DNA of 64,000 nucleotides, taken from contig JAFVEA010000003.1 in assembly GCA_017478185.1 (NCBI GenBank), positions 62,001 to 126,000 on the forward strand. Reading direction: 5' to 3'. Each line of letters begins with the position of its first letter. The stretch's first letter is position 1. Made by a program: the position numbers and the translations under genes. Below the pieces are notes generated by a model. That model saw nothing but the letters and a program-made list of their open reading frames with translations. It did no database searches and had not been told where the DNA came from. The stretch comes from Clostridia bacterium. GTDB taxonomy: Bacteria > Bacillota > Clostridia > Christensenellales > UBA1242. Positions 19,257 through 28,863 of this stretch are shown here, piece by piece.

Positions 19257-19895
19257 ATGGAAGTTGTTAAAAACAAATTATATCATTTAGTTTTAGGTTG
19301 TATGGCATTAGTTATGCTTGTTTTGGGAATTTTGCTTGTTGGAGGAATTATTCCTTCATCAGTCCCATCTTGGGTTTGGGCAATAACCCTAATATGTTGC
19401 GGAATTAGTTTGGTTGAAATGATTATTTATTTTATGTTTTCTAATTCAGAAATATCATTGCTTCTTTGCAAATGGCTAAATTTATTTTTGGGAATAATAC
19501 TTCTTATTGTAAACTTTGCAGGACTTTGCCTTGCTGAAGACGAAATGTTTTCAAACTTTGGAGCAGTTTCAGGTTGGCTCAGCTTTGTGTTTGTTTTGTT
19601 TAATGTTATTCAATTTGTGTTTATGTTTGCTTACTTTATCTTTGCTGTTAAAGCAGAAAGTGAAGAAAAAGCATTAAGAGCAGCAAAAAGAAATTCACAA
19701 CCAGCAAAAGAAACACAAAAAGAAGAAAAAGAAGAAAAGGTTAAAGAACAAAAAGCTGAAGCAAAACAAGAAGCTAAAGAAGAAGTTAAGCCAGCAAAAA
19801 CAGTTAGAAAGCCAAGAACAACATCAACAAAAACTGCAAGCGCAGAAAAAACAGAAAAACCAAAAACCACCAAAACTAAAAAAACACAAAAATAA
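19257..19895 (+). CDS. Four-helix membrane protein with lysine/alanine-rich tail
   Basis: A 212-residue protein, family not recognised. Four membrane helices lie in residues about 8-140, with short polar loops. About 70 residues of K/E/A/T-rich low-complexity sequence follow (AEAKQEAKEEVKPAKTVRKP and similar), resembling histone-H1-like tails, predicted to be cytoplasmic. AAGGAG precedes the ATG, and the gene is only 15 bases behind ftsZ, so it is co-expressed with division genes. A terminator follows. A role in division or nucleoid-membrane contact would be speculation. Confidence 0.7.
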   Translation: MEVVKNKLYHLVLGCMALVMLVLGILLVGGIIPSSVPSWVWAITLICCGISLVEMIIYFMFSNSEISLLLCKWLNLFLGIILLIVNFAGLCLAEDEMFSNFGAVSGWLSFVFVLFNVIQFVFMFAYFIFAVKAESEEKALRAAKRNSQPAKETQKEEKEEKVKEQKAEAKQEAKEEVKPAKTVRKPRTTSTKTASAEKTEKPKTTKTKKTQK

Positions 19896-19909
19896 TTAGT
19901 TAAAATAAA

Positions 19910-19936
19910 AGGGCATTTTGAATAATGCTCTTTTTT
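19910..19936 (+). terminator. Intrinsic terminator of ftsA-ftsZ operon
   Basis: AGGGCATT / AATGCTCT (one G-T pair) with T run. It falls in the leader of spoIVA, so spoIVA must have its own start site in the about 35 bases that remain. Confidence 0.75.
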
Positions 19937-19971
19937 GTTGCATATATTTTGATATACAAAAAGGAGCGATT

Positions 19972-21453
19972 ATGGAAAATAAAAATATTTATGAAGATAT
20001 TATGACCAGAACAAATGGTGATATATATGTTGGAGTTGTTGGGCCAGTTAGAGTTGGAAAGTCTAGTTTTATAACAAGATTTATGGAAGAGTTTGTAATT
20101 CCTAAAATAGCAAACAAAAACACAAAAGCGTGCGCTATTGATGAGCTTCCGCAAAGCGCTGACGGAGCAACAATTATGACAACGCAACCAAAGTTTGTTC
20201 CAGCAGAAAGTGTTAAAATAGACCTTAAAAACAGTATTTCAATGAATGTTAAAATGATTGATTGTGTTGGTTATTTTGTTAAAGGAGCAAATGGCGATAA
20301 ACAAGAAGGCAAGCCTCGAATGGTTAAAACTCCGTGGAGCAAAGATTTAATGCCACTAGAATCTGCCGCCGAATATGGAACTCAAAAAGTTATAAAAGAA
20401 CATTCAACAGTTGCCATTTTAATGACAACAGACGGCTCTTTTGGGGAAATCCCACGAGAAAATTTTGTTGAGGCAGAAAACAGGCTTGTCAGTGAATTAA
20501 AAGAATATCAAAAACCTTTTGTTATTGTTTTAAACAGCAAAAATCCACAAGATGAAAAAACAAAAAAGTTAGAAAAAGAACTAGAACAAAAACACAAAGT
20601 TTCAGTTATTTCATTAAATGCTGAAGTTATGACCGAGCAAGATGTTGCAAACGTTTTTGAAAAAATGTTAAATGAATTTCCGTTTGTTAGCATCAACATC
20701 AATATGCCAAATTGGCTTACAGCTCTTTCGTTTGATAGTGAAATAATAAGTGAAGCAGCAAATGAGTTTAAAAAAGCAGTAACAAATTTAGAGCGAATTG
20801 GCCAGTTTGATAAAAATATGATATTGTTTGAAAATAGTGAAAATTTTGAGCCAACAAAAATATCAAACGTTGAACTTGGAACAGGCAAGCTTGTTTTTAA
20901 CCTAAAGCCAAAAGAAGGGTTGTTTTATCAAGTTTTAAGCAATGAATGTGGTATGCAAATAAAAGATGATTTCGAGCTTGTTGCAAAAATGAAAGATTTA
21001 GCTTTTTCAAAGCAAAAATATGACAAACTTAAAGATGCGTTAACTCAAGCTGAAAAAACAGGTTATGGAGTTGTTTTGCCAAGCGTTAATGACCTAACTC
21101 TTGATGAGCCCGAACTTGTTAAGCAAGGCTCAAACCGTTATGGGGTAAAGCTTAGAGCAACGGCGCCAAGTTTGCATATAATGAGGGTGGACATTGAAAC
21201 AGAAATAAGCCCAATGATTGGCTCGGTTGAACAATCAAAAGATATGATAACTTATTTGACAGACCAGCAAAAGAACAACCCAGAAGGGCTTTGGAACATA
21301 AATATGTTTGGCAAGTCTATGCAAGAACTTATGAATGAAGGCCTAAACGGAAAAATTAACAGAATGCCAGTTGAAGCTCAAAAGAAGATGCGAAAAACAC
21401 TCACTCGAATTGTTAACGAAGGCAAAGGCGGAATAATTTGCATATTGTTATAA
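19972..21453 (+). CDS. spoIVA: Stage IV sporulation protein A (coat morphogenetic ATPase)
   Basis: 493 residues from the ATG at 19972 with AAGGAGCG upstream; the upstream in-frame ATG lies in the preceding terminator. Near-standard SpoIVA: MENKNIYEDIMTRTNGDIYV, then Walker A GPVRVGKS (24-31), and the C-terminal NEGKGGIICILL that anchors to the forespore membrane through SpoVM. SpoIVA polymerises with ATP hydrolysis to form the basement layer of the spore coat. This is the strongest evidence that the organism, or a recent ancestor, makes spores. Confidence 0.98.
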   Translation: MENKNIYEDIMTRTNGDIYVGVVGPVRVGKSSFITRFMEEFVIPKIANKNTKACAIDELPQSADGATIMTTQPKFVPAESVKIDLKNSISMNVKMIDCVGYFVKGANGDKQEGKPRMVKTPWSKDLMPLESAAEYGTQKVIKEHSTVAILMTTDGSFGEIPRENFVEAENRLVSELKEYQKPFVIVLNSKNPQDEKTKKLEKELEQKHKVSVISLNAEVMTEQDVANVFEKMLNEFPFVSININMPNWLTALSFDSEIISEAANEFKKAVTNLERIGQFDKNMILFENSENFEPTKISNVELGTGKLVFNLKPKEGLFYQVLSNECGMQIKDDFELVAKMKDLAFSKQKYDKLKDALTQAEKTGYGVVLPSVNDLTLDEPELVKQGSNRYGVKLRATAPSLHIMRVDIETEISPMIGSVEQSKDMITYLTDQQKNNPEGLWNINMFGKSMQELMNEGLNGKINRMPVEAQKKMRKTLTRIVNEGKGGIICILL

Positions 21454-21459
21454 AAGAAG

Positions 21460-21488
21460 AAAGCATTTAAAACACAAAATGCTTTTTT
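21460..21488 (+). terminator. Intrinsic terminator of spoIVA
   Basis: AAAGCATTT / AAATGCTTT with an 8-base loop and T run. Confidence 0.8.
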
Positions 21489-21567
21489 CTTTTTAAACAA
21501 AACAATATTTTTGTTTTATATAACAACATTTTTGAGCATAATAATAAAACAAAGGTTTTAAAAATAT

Positions 21568-21596
21568 TTGCTTTTTGCATAATATAATGTTATAAT
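21568..21596 (+). promoter_or_regulatory. Promoter of ftsH
   Basis: TTGCTT, 17 bases, perfect TATAAT, 32 bases before the GTG start codon. Confidence 0.7.
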
Positions 21597-21628
21597 AAGT
21601 CATAAATCTATTATTTTAGGAGGCTTAA

Positions 21629-23824
21629 GTGGAGCAAAGAAACAATTCACCCCAGAAAAAGCAATTTCCATATTTTACTGTTATTTTAATAGCAATTTTG
21701 GCAATTTTGCTAATTGCTAGTTTTATGCAAAGAGGAGATAACAAAAAAATATCTCGCAGTGAGTTTGAAACTGCATTTCAAGCTGATGAAGTTGCGGGAG
21801 TTTATGTTTATGGAACAACCGTTAAGGGAGTTTATAGAGAAGGTTTAGACAAAAATAAAGTTAAACTTGAAACTTTTCAAAAATCAAATGGTGGCTCTTA
21901 TGACTTTTATTTCACAATCATTGCAGGCTCTGAAATAGACACTTTGATTGAAAGCATAAAAGCATATAACAATTCACACGTTGATGTTATTTGGTATGAT
22001 GAAAGACCAGTTGAAGAAAGTTTTATAAGCAGAATTTGGCCATTTGTTTACATTATTTTAATTGTTGTGTTCTTTATTATAATCTTTAAATCTTTTAAAA
22101 GAATGGGCGGACAAAATATGGACTTTGGAAAAAACAAAGCCAGAATGGAGTCTAACTTAAAAGTTAGATTTAAAGATGTTGCTGGTTGTGAGGAAGAAAA
22201 AGAAGAAATAGCCGAAATTGTTGAATTTTTAAAGAACCCTAAAAAGTTCACTGATTTGGGGGCAAGAATTCCAAAAGGAGTTTTGATGGTTGGCCCTCCA
22301 GGAACTGGAAAAACTTTACTTGCAAAAGCAATTGCTGGAGAAGCTGGAGTTCCTTTCTTTAACATAACAGGAAGTGACTTTGTTGAACTTTTTGTTGGTG
22401 TTGGTGCAGCCAGAGTTAGAGATTTGTTTGAAACAGCCAAGAAAAACAGCCCATGTTTAATTTTTATTGATGAAATTGATGCGGTTGGAAGGCAAAGAGG
22501 AGCAGGACTTGGCAACACAAATGATGAAAGAGAACAAACATTAAACCAGCTTTTGGTTCAAATGGACGGATTTGATGTTAATGAAGGCATAATTGTTATT
22601 GCTGCAACCAATAGGCCAGATGTTTTGGACCCAGCCCTTTTGCGTGCGGGAAGGTTTGACCGAAGAGTTACAGTTGGATATCCAGATGTTAAGGCAAGAG
22701 AAAAGATTTTAAGGCTTTATGCCAAAGATAAGCCAATGGCAAAAGGCATAAATTATGCTGATATTGCAAGGCATTTAGGGCCGGGAACAACAGGAGCTGA
22801 AATAGAAAACATCTTAAACGAAGCAGCAATTTTGGCAGCAAGAGCAGGTCACTCCATAATCACTCAAGGTGACATTATGGAAGGAACAATAAAAGTTGCA
22901 TTTGGGCCTCAAAGAAAGAGCGCAGTTGTATCTCAAGAAGACAAAGAAAACACAGCTTATCACGAGGCAGGGCACGCCATTGTTAGCCGAACAGCCAAAA
23001 ACTTAAAACAAGTTGTTAATGAAATTAGCATAATTCCAAGAGGAATGGCGGGTGGCTACACATCCCCATCAGCAGAAAAAGAAATGAATTATTACACCAA
23101 AGAACAACTTCTAGATAGGATAGAAGTTGCAATGGGTGGAAGAGCAGCTGAATATATAAAATATGGTCGTTACACAACAGGCCCATCAAATGACTTAAAA
23201 CAAGCAACTCAAACAGCAAGAAGAATGGTAACTGAATTTGGAATGAGTGAAAAGCTTGGGCCAGTTTCATATAGTGGTGATGGCGAAGTGTTCTTGGGAA
23301 GAGATTTCCAAACAAGAAACAACATCAGTGAAAAAACCTCAGAACTTATTGACCAAGAAGTTAAAGATATGCTTGAAAAAGCTTTCCAAAACGCTATAAA
23401 AATTTTAAACAAACACAAAGATGAACTAGAAGTTATGGTTAAAGTTTTGCTTGAAAAAGAAACAATTTATTCAAAAGAAGTTGATATGATTTTGGAAGGA
23501 AAAACCTATGAAGAAGTTATTGACTTTGTGAACAAGAGAGAAGAAGAGCATAAAAAAGAAGATTCTGAAGCAAAAAAAGCCAAAAAGGTTCAAGCGGTTG
23601 TTGAAAATGAATATGACGCACAAAGAATGCAAGAAATAAAAGAAAAGGCATTAAAAGCATTTAATGGGCAAGATGAAAAAGAGAAAAAAGAGGAAGCAAA
23701 AAAAGCTAAAAAAACTGAGCCAAAAACCGATTTAGAAACTGATAAAACCAAGCAAAAAAAGACGCCGAAAAGTGGAATAAAAAAAGAGCAAAAACCAAAA
23801 ACTAAAAAAGATGAACAAAACTAG
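21629..23824 (+). CDS. ftsH: ATP-dependent zinc metalloprotease FtsH
   Basis: 731 residues starting at GTG (21629) with TAGGAGG five bases upstream. Two membrane helices (about 14-32 and 138-154) flank an external domain. The AAA+ module has Walker A GPPGTGKT (222-229), Walker B IFIDEIDA and SRH. The protease has HEAGH (445-449). It degrades membrane and short-lived cytoplasmic proteins. The usual length is about 640; here the last about 90 residues are a lysine/glutamate-rich tail, one of several such tails in the window. Confidence 0.97.
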   Translation: MEQRNNSPQKKQFPYFTVILIAILAILLIASFMQRGDNKKISRSEFETAFQADEVAGVYVYGTTVKGVYREGLDKNKVKLETFQKSNGGSYDFYFTIIAGSEIDTLIESIKAYNNSHVDVIWYDERPVEESFISRIWPFVYIILIVVFFIIIFKSFKRMGGQNMDFGKNKARMESNLKVRFKDVAGCEEEKEEIAEIVEFLKNPKKFTDLGARIPKGVLMVGPPGTGKTLLAKAIAGEAGVPFFNITGSDFVELFVGVGAARVRDLFETAKKNSPCLIFIDEIDAVGRQRGAGLGNTNDEREQTLNQLLVQMDGFDVNEGIIVIAATNRPDVLDPALLRAGRFDRRVTVGYPDVKAREKILRLYAKDKPMAKGINYADIARHLGPGTTGAEIENILNEAAILAARAGHSIITQGDIMEGTIKVAFGPQRKSAVVSQEDKENTAYHEAGHAIVSRTAKNLKQVVNEISIIPRGMAGGYTSPSAEKEMNYYTKEQLLDRIEVAMGGRAAEYIKYGRYTTGPSNDLKQATQTARRMVTEFGMSEKLGPVSYSGDGEVFLGRDFQTRNNISEKTSELIDQEVKDMLEKAFQNAIKILNKHKDELEVMVKVLLEKETIYSKEVDMILEGKTYEEVIDFVNKREEEHKKEDSEAKKAKKVQAVVENEYDAQRMQEIKEKALKAFNGQDEKEKKEEAKKAKKTEPKTDLETDKTKQKKTPKSGIKKEQKPKTKKDEQN

Positions 23825-23831
23825 AATTTGC

Positions 23832-23860
23832 TTGACTATATTTTAAATTTAATTTATAAT
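23832..23860 (+). promoter_or_regulatory. Promoter of the 23893 gene
   Basis: TTGACT, 17 bases, TATAAT, starting just after the ftsH stop codon. Confidence 0.75.
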
Positions 23861-23892
23861 AGAATAAACAAAATTAAGGGAGCTAAAAATTA

Positions 23893-24564
23893 ATGAAAGC
23901 TAAAGAATGGATATGTTATTCATTGCTTGCGGTTATTGCTGTTGTTATTGTTATTGTTATTATTTTGTCTTTTGTTCCAAAAAAACTTGCACCAACAATA
24001 AGTGCGGTCTCAAGCAAATCTATTGTTGATGAGTTGCCAACAGCTCAAATAAGCGTTTCAAAATATGAAGATGGAAAAGAATATGCCTATAAAATGATCA
24101 CATCAAAGTTGGAGACAGATGAGACAATGAAAAGTGATTATGAAAGCGTTATAAAAACTTTTAACAATTTGAGCAGTTATTCAATTATGCAAGGCTTGTT
24201 TTTGGGATTAAGCAATGCTGACCAAAAAATAACTTATAAAGAAAGTGGCCCAAGCATAACATCACTTCATCAACAAACAGATGGATATTTGATTGAGTTT
24301 GAGTGGACTGAAAAGCAAAAACTTAAAAATGTTGACGGAACAGAATATAAAACTTCAGATAATCAAAGTGTGACATTCACAAAACTAGCAATTTTTGTTG
24401 ATGACAAAAATGAAGTTGCAGACTATAAGATTTATGTTAAAACATACACAAGTGATGACAGTTCTTGTCGTTATTACTACACAGCATACAGCAATGTTTT
24501 AAGTTTGTATAATTTGGCAACAAGTTTTGACAACGCAAACAAATTGCAAGCGCCATTAAAATAA
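23893..24564 (+). CDS. Membrane-anchored protein of unknown function
   Basis: 223 residues, family not recognised. One N-terminal helix (about 7-29) has only a short, weakly charged start and no lipobox, so it is anchored with the rest outside. The external part is rich in Ser, Thr, Asp and Tyr with a helical first half (KYEDGKEYAYKMI) and a beta-rich second half (YLIEFEWTEKQK, LAIFVDDKN), a layout seen in small NTF2-like or lipocalin-like folds. The start is preceded by AAGGGAGC. It has its own promoter and terminator. Confidence 0.6.
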   Translation: MKAKEWICYSLLAVIAVVIVIVIILSFVPKKLAPTISAVSSKSIVDELPTAQISVSKYEDGKEYAYKMITSKLETDETMKSDYESVIKTFNNLSSYSIMQGLFLGLSNADQKITYKESGPSITSLHQQTDGYLIEFEWTEKQKLKNVDGTEYKTSDNQSVTFTKLAIFVDDKNEVADYKIYVKTYTSDDSSCRYYYTAYSNVLSLYNLATSFDNANKLQAPLK

Positions 24565-24565
24565 C

Positions 24566-24597
24566 AAAAAAGTTGCAATTTTTATTGCAACTTTTTT
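24566..24597 (+). terminator. Intrinsic terminator
   Basis: AAAAAAGTTGCAA / TTGCAACTTTTTT, loop of about 6 bases. Confidence 0.85.
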
Positions 24598-24615
24598 ATT
24601 GTGCACTAATTTATT

Positions 24616-24643
24616 TTACTTATATTTATTTTTGAGATATAAT
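24616..24643 (+). promoter_or_regulatory. Promoter of the acyl-CoA synthetase gene
   Basis: TTACTT, 16 bases, TATAAT, 28 bases before the ATG. Confidence 0.5.
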
Positions 24644-24671
24644 AGATAATATATAAAAAGTAGGTGAAAAA

Positions 24672-26780
24672 ATGAGAAAATTAGATAAAATTTTATACCC
24701 AGAAAGCGTGGCTTTGATTGGGGCAAGTGAAAAAGAAGGGTCGGTTGGAAATGAACTTTTAAAAAGAATAACAGAATTTAAGTATAACGGAAAATTATAT
24801 CCCATAAACCCAAAACATTCATCCATTATGGGAATAAAATGTTATGCAAAAATAACAGATGTTGTTGATGAAATAGATTTGGCAATAATTGCAGTTCCTG
24901 CCAAATTTGTGTCTGGCGTTATTGATGAATGTCATTTGGCACAAGTTCACAATGTTATTATAATTTCAAGTGGATTTAAAGAAATTGGCGGCGAGGGAAT
25001 TGAGCTTGAAGAAAAACTTAAAAACCAAATTGAAAAATATAATATGACTCTAGTTGGTCCAAACTGTTTGGGAGTTTTTAATGCAGACGGAAAACTTAAT
25101 TTTGACGGCTGTTTTGGCCCAACAATTCCAGAAGTTGGAACAATAGGTTTTGCCACTCAATCAGGAGCACTTGCTGGTGGTGTTTTCAACATTTCAAAAA
25201 GTGCCAGAATTGGATTTAGCCAAATGGTGTCACTTGGAAATCAAACAGATGTTGATGCACTTTCTGTTTTGGAGCAATGGGAAAATGATGATAATGTTGC
25301 TCAAATTCTTTTGTATCTTGAAAGCATAAAAGACCCAGAAAAGTTTAGAAAACTTGCAACCAAAATTGCAACAAAAAAGCCTATTCTTGCCATAAAAGCA
25401 GGCCGAAGCAGTGCTGGAGCAAAGGCTGCAGCGTCACACACAGGTTCACTTGCTGGAACAGATAGTTATTTTGAAGGGCTTTTAAAATCGTGTGGGGTTG
25501 TTAGAGAATTTAGCCTAAGAGAAATGTTTAACGATGCCAAAGTTTTGGGGAACTGCCCACTTCCAAAAGGCAAAAGGCTTGCGATTATAACAAACGCAGG
25601 TGGCCCAGGAATTATTGCAACCGACACAGCAAGTGATTATAAATTGGAAGTAAACACATTTAGTTCAGAACTTCAAGAAAAGTTAAAAACCTTAACTCTT
25701 CCTCAAGCAAGCGTAAAAAATCCCGTTGATTTGGTGGCAAGCGCTTCAATGGAGCATTACACCAATGTTTGTGAAGAGGTTTTAAAAAGCGATGAAGTTG
25801 ATATGCTTTTGGTTATTTATTTGTATATCACAGGCAAGCACGATATGGATATATTAAAAAGCTTAGAACAGCTTAAAAAGAAATATCCAACAAAGCCAAT
25901 CATAATTTCATATATGACAACTCCAGACTTTTTTGAAAGAGTTAAAACTGAAATGCCAAACAGCACAATTCCTTTGTTTGATGATGTTCAAGATGCTGTT
26001 CGTGGATTTAAACTTTTGTGTGATAGAAAAGAGTTTTTGGATGGAATAAAACAAAAAACTCCTATCTTTGAAGTGAAAAATGATGTTGTTGACAAAATAT
26101 TAAAACAAGCTGAAAAGGAAGCAAGAACTCTTTTAACAACAAAAGAGAGCTTAGAGATATTTAAGGCTTATGGGCTTTTAATGCCAAAGTTTGAGTCAGC
26201 GCTAACTTTGGCTCAAGCTGAAAAAGCAATCAAAAAAGTTGGCTTTCCTTGTGTTTTGAAAATAAGTAGCAAAACGGTTAGCCACAAAACAGATTTTGGT
26301 GGAGTTGTTGTTGGAATTAAAAACAAAGCTGATTTTATCGAAAACTTTAATATGCTTTTAAACAAGTGTAGAGAAGCAAAGATAGAAAAATCTTTGGATG
26401 GCATAATTGTTATGGAGCAAGTTAAAGGAAGCTCAAGAGAGCTTGTTGCGGGGGTTGCTCCGGTTGGAGAAAAAGGACATCAAATGATGTTTGGAATTGG
26501 TGGAATTTTTGTTGAAGCTTTAAAGGAAGTTGCTTTCAGACCTTGCCCACTAACTATGCGTGATGTTGATGCCTTGGTTTCAAGCACAAAAGCCAAAAAT
26601 ATTATGGGAGAAGTTAGAGGCAAGAAAGCAGTTGACATAAATGTTGTTAAAGATTCCCTTCTAAGATTAAGCCAGCTTGTTTCTGATTATAAAAACATAA
26701 AAGAATTGGATGTAAATCCATTTATGATTGATGATGAAGGAAGGTTTTTAACAGTTGACGCAAGAATTGTAATGAAATAA
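24672..26780 (+). CDS. Acetate/acyl-CoA ligase (ADP-forming), fused alpha-beta
   Basis: 702 residues. The alpha part has a CoA-binding Rossmann domain (PESVALIGASEKEGSVG, residues 9-25) and succinyl-CoA-ligase-like domains with the phosphohistidine loop AASHTGSLAG (about 252-261). The beta part has an ATP-grasp domain (about 485-700; VLKISSKTVSHKTDFGGV). The enzyme converts acyl-CoA, ADP and phosphate to acid, CoA and ATP, giving substrate-level ATP in fermenters. Some relatives are protein acetyltransferases of the Pat type, but no GNAT domain is present. GTAGGTG precedes the ATG. Confidence 0.9.
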   Translation: MRKLDKILYPESVALIGASEKEGSVGNELLKRITEFKYNGKLYPINPKHSSIMGIKCYAKITDVVDEIDLAIIAVPAKFVSGVIDECHLAQVHNVIIISSGFKEIGGEGIELEEKLKNQIEKYNMTLVGPNCLGVFNADGKLNFDGCFGPTIPEVGTIGFATQSGALAGGVFNISKSARIGFSQMVSLGNQTDVDALSVLEQWENDDNVAQILLYLESIKDPEKFRKLATKIATKKPILAIKAGRSSAGAKAAASHTGSLAGTDSYFEGLLKSCGVVREFSLREMFNDAKVLGNCPLPKGKRLAIITNAGGPGIIATDTASDYKLEVNTFSSELQEKLKTLTLPQASVKNPVDLVASASMEHYTNVCEEVLKSDEVDMLLVIYLYITGKHDMDILKSLEQLKKKYPTKPIIISYMTTPDFFERVKTEMPNSTIPLFDDVQDAVRGFKLLCDRKEFLDGIKQKTPIFEVKNDVVDKILKQAEKEARTLLTTKESLEIFKAYGLLMPKFESALTLAQAEKAIKKVGFPCVLKISSKTVSHKTDFGGVVVGIKNKADFIENFNMLLNKCREAKIEKSLDGIIVMEQVKGSSRELVAGVAPVGEKGHQMMFGIGGIFVEALKEVAFRPCPLTMRDVDALVSSTKAKNIMGEVRGKKAVDINVVKDSLLRLSQLVSDYKNIKELDVNPFMIDDEGRFLTVDARIVMK

Positions 26781-26847
26781 AAAAGTTAAGTTTATTAACA
26801 ATTTTTGTAACATTATTATATTTTTTGCATAATTAAGGATTAAAAAA

Positions 26848-28629
26848 ATGATAAAACAGTGTTTTCAGTGCCCACGGCATTGCAAGGTTGATAGAGATAA
26901 AGAAAAAGGATTTTGCGGTGCATTAAATGATGCAAAAATTGCAAAAGTTATGCTTCATCATTGGGAAGAGCCAATAATTTCTGGAAGTGAAAAAGATAGC
27001 GGAAGTGGCGCAATATTTTTTAGCCATTGCAACTTAAAATGTGTTTATTGCCAAAATTATAAAATAAGCCATAATGATGTTGGAGAAGTTTATTCTCCAC
27101 AAGATTTGGCAGATTTATTTAAAAAACTGGAACAAATGGGAGCTTTAAATATAAATTTGGTGACTCCAACGCATTATTCTAAAAGCATTTTAAAAGCCTT
27201 AAAAATATATAAGCCCAAAATTCCGGTTGTTTATAATTGTGGTGGTTATGAAGATGAAAAAATGCTTGAAGAACTGAAAGATTATATAGACATTTATTTA
27301 ACTGATTTAAAATATTTTTCAAGTGATTTGAGCAAAAAATATTCTTTTTGTCCAGATTATTTTGAAAAAGCAACAAAAGCAATTTTAAAAATGCGAGAAA
27401 ATGTTAAAAATGATGTTATAGAAAATCGCTTAATGAAAAAAGGCTTAATCATAAGACATATGGTTTTGCCAAATCAAACAGATGACAGCTTAAAAGTTTT
27501 GGATTGGATAAAAACAAATTTAGGAACCAAAACTTATATAAGTTTGATGAGCCAATACACTCCTTTTGGCGAAGCTAAAAATTATCCAGAAATAAACAGA
27601 AGTTTAAAACCACTTGAATATAAAAGAGTTTATAATTATTTGTTGAAGCTTGGTTTTTATAATGGCTTTATGCAAGAGATGTCAAGCAGCAACAATTGTT
27701 ATATTCCAGATTTTGATAAAAATGAAAAGGAGAATTTTATGAAATCAAAAGTTTATTACACAAAAAACATAACCCCAGAGAGTTTAATAAAAATTTATGA
27801 AGCATTAAACATAAATTTAGATGGAAAAGTTGGTGTTAAAGTTTCAACAGGCGAAGATGGTTCAAGGGGATATCTAAAAAAAGAGTTAATAGCTCCACTT
27901 GTTCAAAAACTTAATGCAACAATTGTTGAATGCAACACCGCATATGCTGGCATGAGAACAAACAAACAAGACCATATGCGTGTTGTCGAAAAACACGGAT
28001 TCACCAGTTTTGCCAATGTTGATATTATGGACGGCGATGGTGAGTTTAAAATTCCAGTAAATTGTGGAAAGCATTTAAAATATGATATTGTGGGCGAAAA
28101 TTTAAAAAATTATGATAGTATTTTAAATTTAGCACACGGCAAAGGTCATATGATGGGTGGATTTGGTGGAAACTTAAAAAATCAATCCATTGGAATAGCT
28201 TCCAGAAATGGTAAAGCTTATATTCATAGTTGCGGAAAAACCATTGACCCAGACAAGGCTTGGACAGTTCAGTATGAGCAAAAAGATTTTATAGAATCTA
28301 TGGCAGAAGCAGCAGGAGCTGTTTGTGATTATATGAAAGAAAACAACAAAAAAATTGCCTATATAACAGTTATGAATTTCTTGTCTGTTGATTGTGATTG
28401 TGACGCCAACCAAACAGACCCAGTTATGGAAGATTTAGGCATTGTTGCTTCTCTTGACCCAGTTGCAAATGACCAAGCTTTTATTGATTTGGTATGGAAC
28501 TCACAAGATAAAGGCGCAAAACTATTACAGCAAAGAATTGATAGGCAACAAGGCAGACACATTTTGCCTTATGCCCAAAGTTTGAAAATTGGTTCAACTG
28601 AATATGAACTTATTGATATTGATAAATAA
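26848..28629 (+). CDS. PflX-type radical SAM domain fused to DUF362 protein
   Basis: 593 residues. The N-terminal half (1-about 292) is a PflX/PflA-like radical SAM protein (COG1313 type): CFQCPRHC, CGAL, and the cluster motif HCNLKCVYCQNYKIS with CX3CX2C, ending YIPDFD as stand-alone family members do. The C-terminal half (from residue 298, MKSKVYYTKN) is a DUF362 Fe-S-centre-type protein with the usual VSTGEDG and AHGKGHMMGGFGGNLKN. It lacks the ferredoxin CxxCxxC insert often found there. At the junction lies GGAG, six bases, then ATG (27739), so the second half may also be made separately. The substrate is unknown. Confidence 0.85.
   Translation: MIKQCFQCPRHCKVDRDKEKGFCGALNDAKIAKVMLHHWEEPIISGSEKDSGSGAIFFSHCNLKCVYCQNYKISHNDVGEVYSPQDLADLFKKLEQMGALNINLVTPTHYSKSILKALKIYKPKIPVVYNCGGYEDEKMLEELKDYIDIYLTDLKYFSSDLSKKYSFCPDYFEKATKAILKMRENVKNDVIENRLMKKGLIIRHMVLPNQTDDSLKVLDWIKTNLGTKTYISLMSQYTPFGEAKNYPEINRSLKPLEYKRVYNYLLKLGFYNGFMQEMSSSNNCYIPDFDKNEKENFMKSKVYYTKNITPESLIKIYEALNINLDGKVGVKVSTGEDGSRGYLKKELIAPLVQKLNATIVECNTAYAGMRTNKQDHMRVVEKHGFTSFANVDIMDGDGEFKIPVNCGKHLKYDIVGENLKNYDSILNLAHGKGHMMGGFGGNLKNQSIGIASRNGKAYIHSCGKTIDPDKAWTVQYEQKDFIESMAEAAGAVCDYMKENNKKIAYITVMNFLSVDCDCDANQTDPVMEDLGIVASLDPVANDQAFIDLVWNSQDKGAKLLQQRIDRQQGRHILPYAQSLKIGSTEYELIDIDK
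27729..27741 (+). promoter_or_regulatory. Internal ribosome binding site and start codon inside the fusion
   Basis: AAAAGGAGAATTTTATG reads in frame as the linker K-E-N-F-M of the fused protein. It has the ideal Shine-Dalgarno sequence and spacing for starting DUF362 alone at 27739. Confidence 0.65.
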
Positions 28630-28634
28630 TTAGT

Positions 28635-28798
28635 GGTATTATAAATTGTATGAAATAAATAAGATAGAGATTGCCACAGCCCTAAAGGGCTTCGCAATGC
28701 CTTGAGGCGTTAGCCGAAAGGCATTCTGAGCAAAACTTGTTTTGCGTGAGAATCTCAAAAAACTTTTATTTAAAAATTACACTTTTCATAATATCGCC
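28635..28798. repeat. Interspersed repeat copy A (MITE-like)
   Basis: About 164 bases. The left end is GGTATTATAAATTGTATGAAA, then TAGAGATTGCCACAG, a CCTAAAGGG hairpin, GCGTTAGCCGAAAGGC, then GTGAGAATCTCAAAAAA and CTTTTATTTAAAAATTA. The right end is ATATCGCC. The ends are imperfect inverted repeats of each other (GG(T/C)G..TAT). Inner GAGATT and AATCTC are also inverted. It shares blocks with copies B and C. There is no coding capacity. Confidence 0.75.
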
Positions 28799-28816
28799 AA
28801 ACAATTTTAAAAAACA

Positions 28817-28851
28817 AAAAATAATATGCTTTTTTGCATATTATTTTTTAA
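28817..28851. terminator. Bidirectional intrinsic terminator
   Basis: AAAATAATATGC / GCATATTATTTT with a T6 loop, between the fusion gene and the convergent ileS. Confidence 0.85.
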
Positions 28852-28863
28852 ATTTATTTATTT

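Noticed and set aside
19937-19971. Sigma-E promoter for spoIVA
   Set aside because: CATATATT and GATATACA pieces are present but their spacing does not match a sigma-E promoter and they run into the ribosome site; not supported.
28635-28798. CRISPR array
   Set aside because: Repeats A-D are dispersed over 40 kb, differ in length and have no regular spacers.
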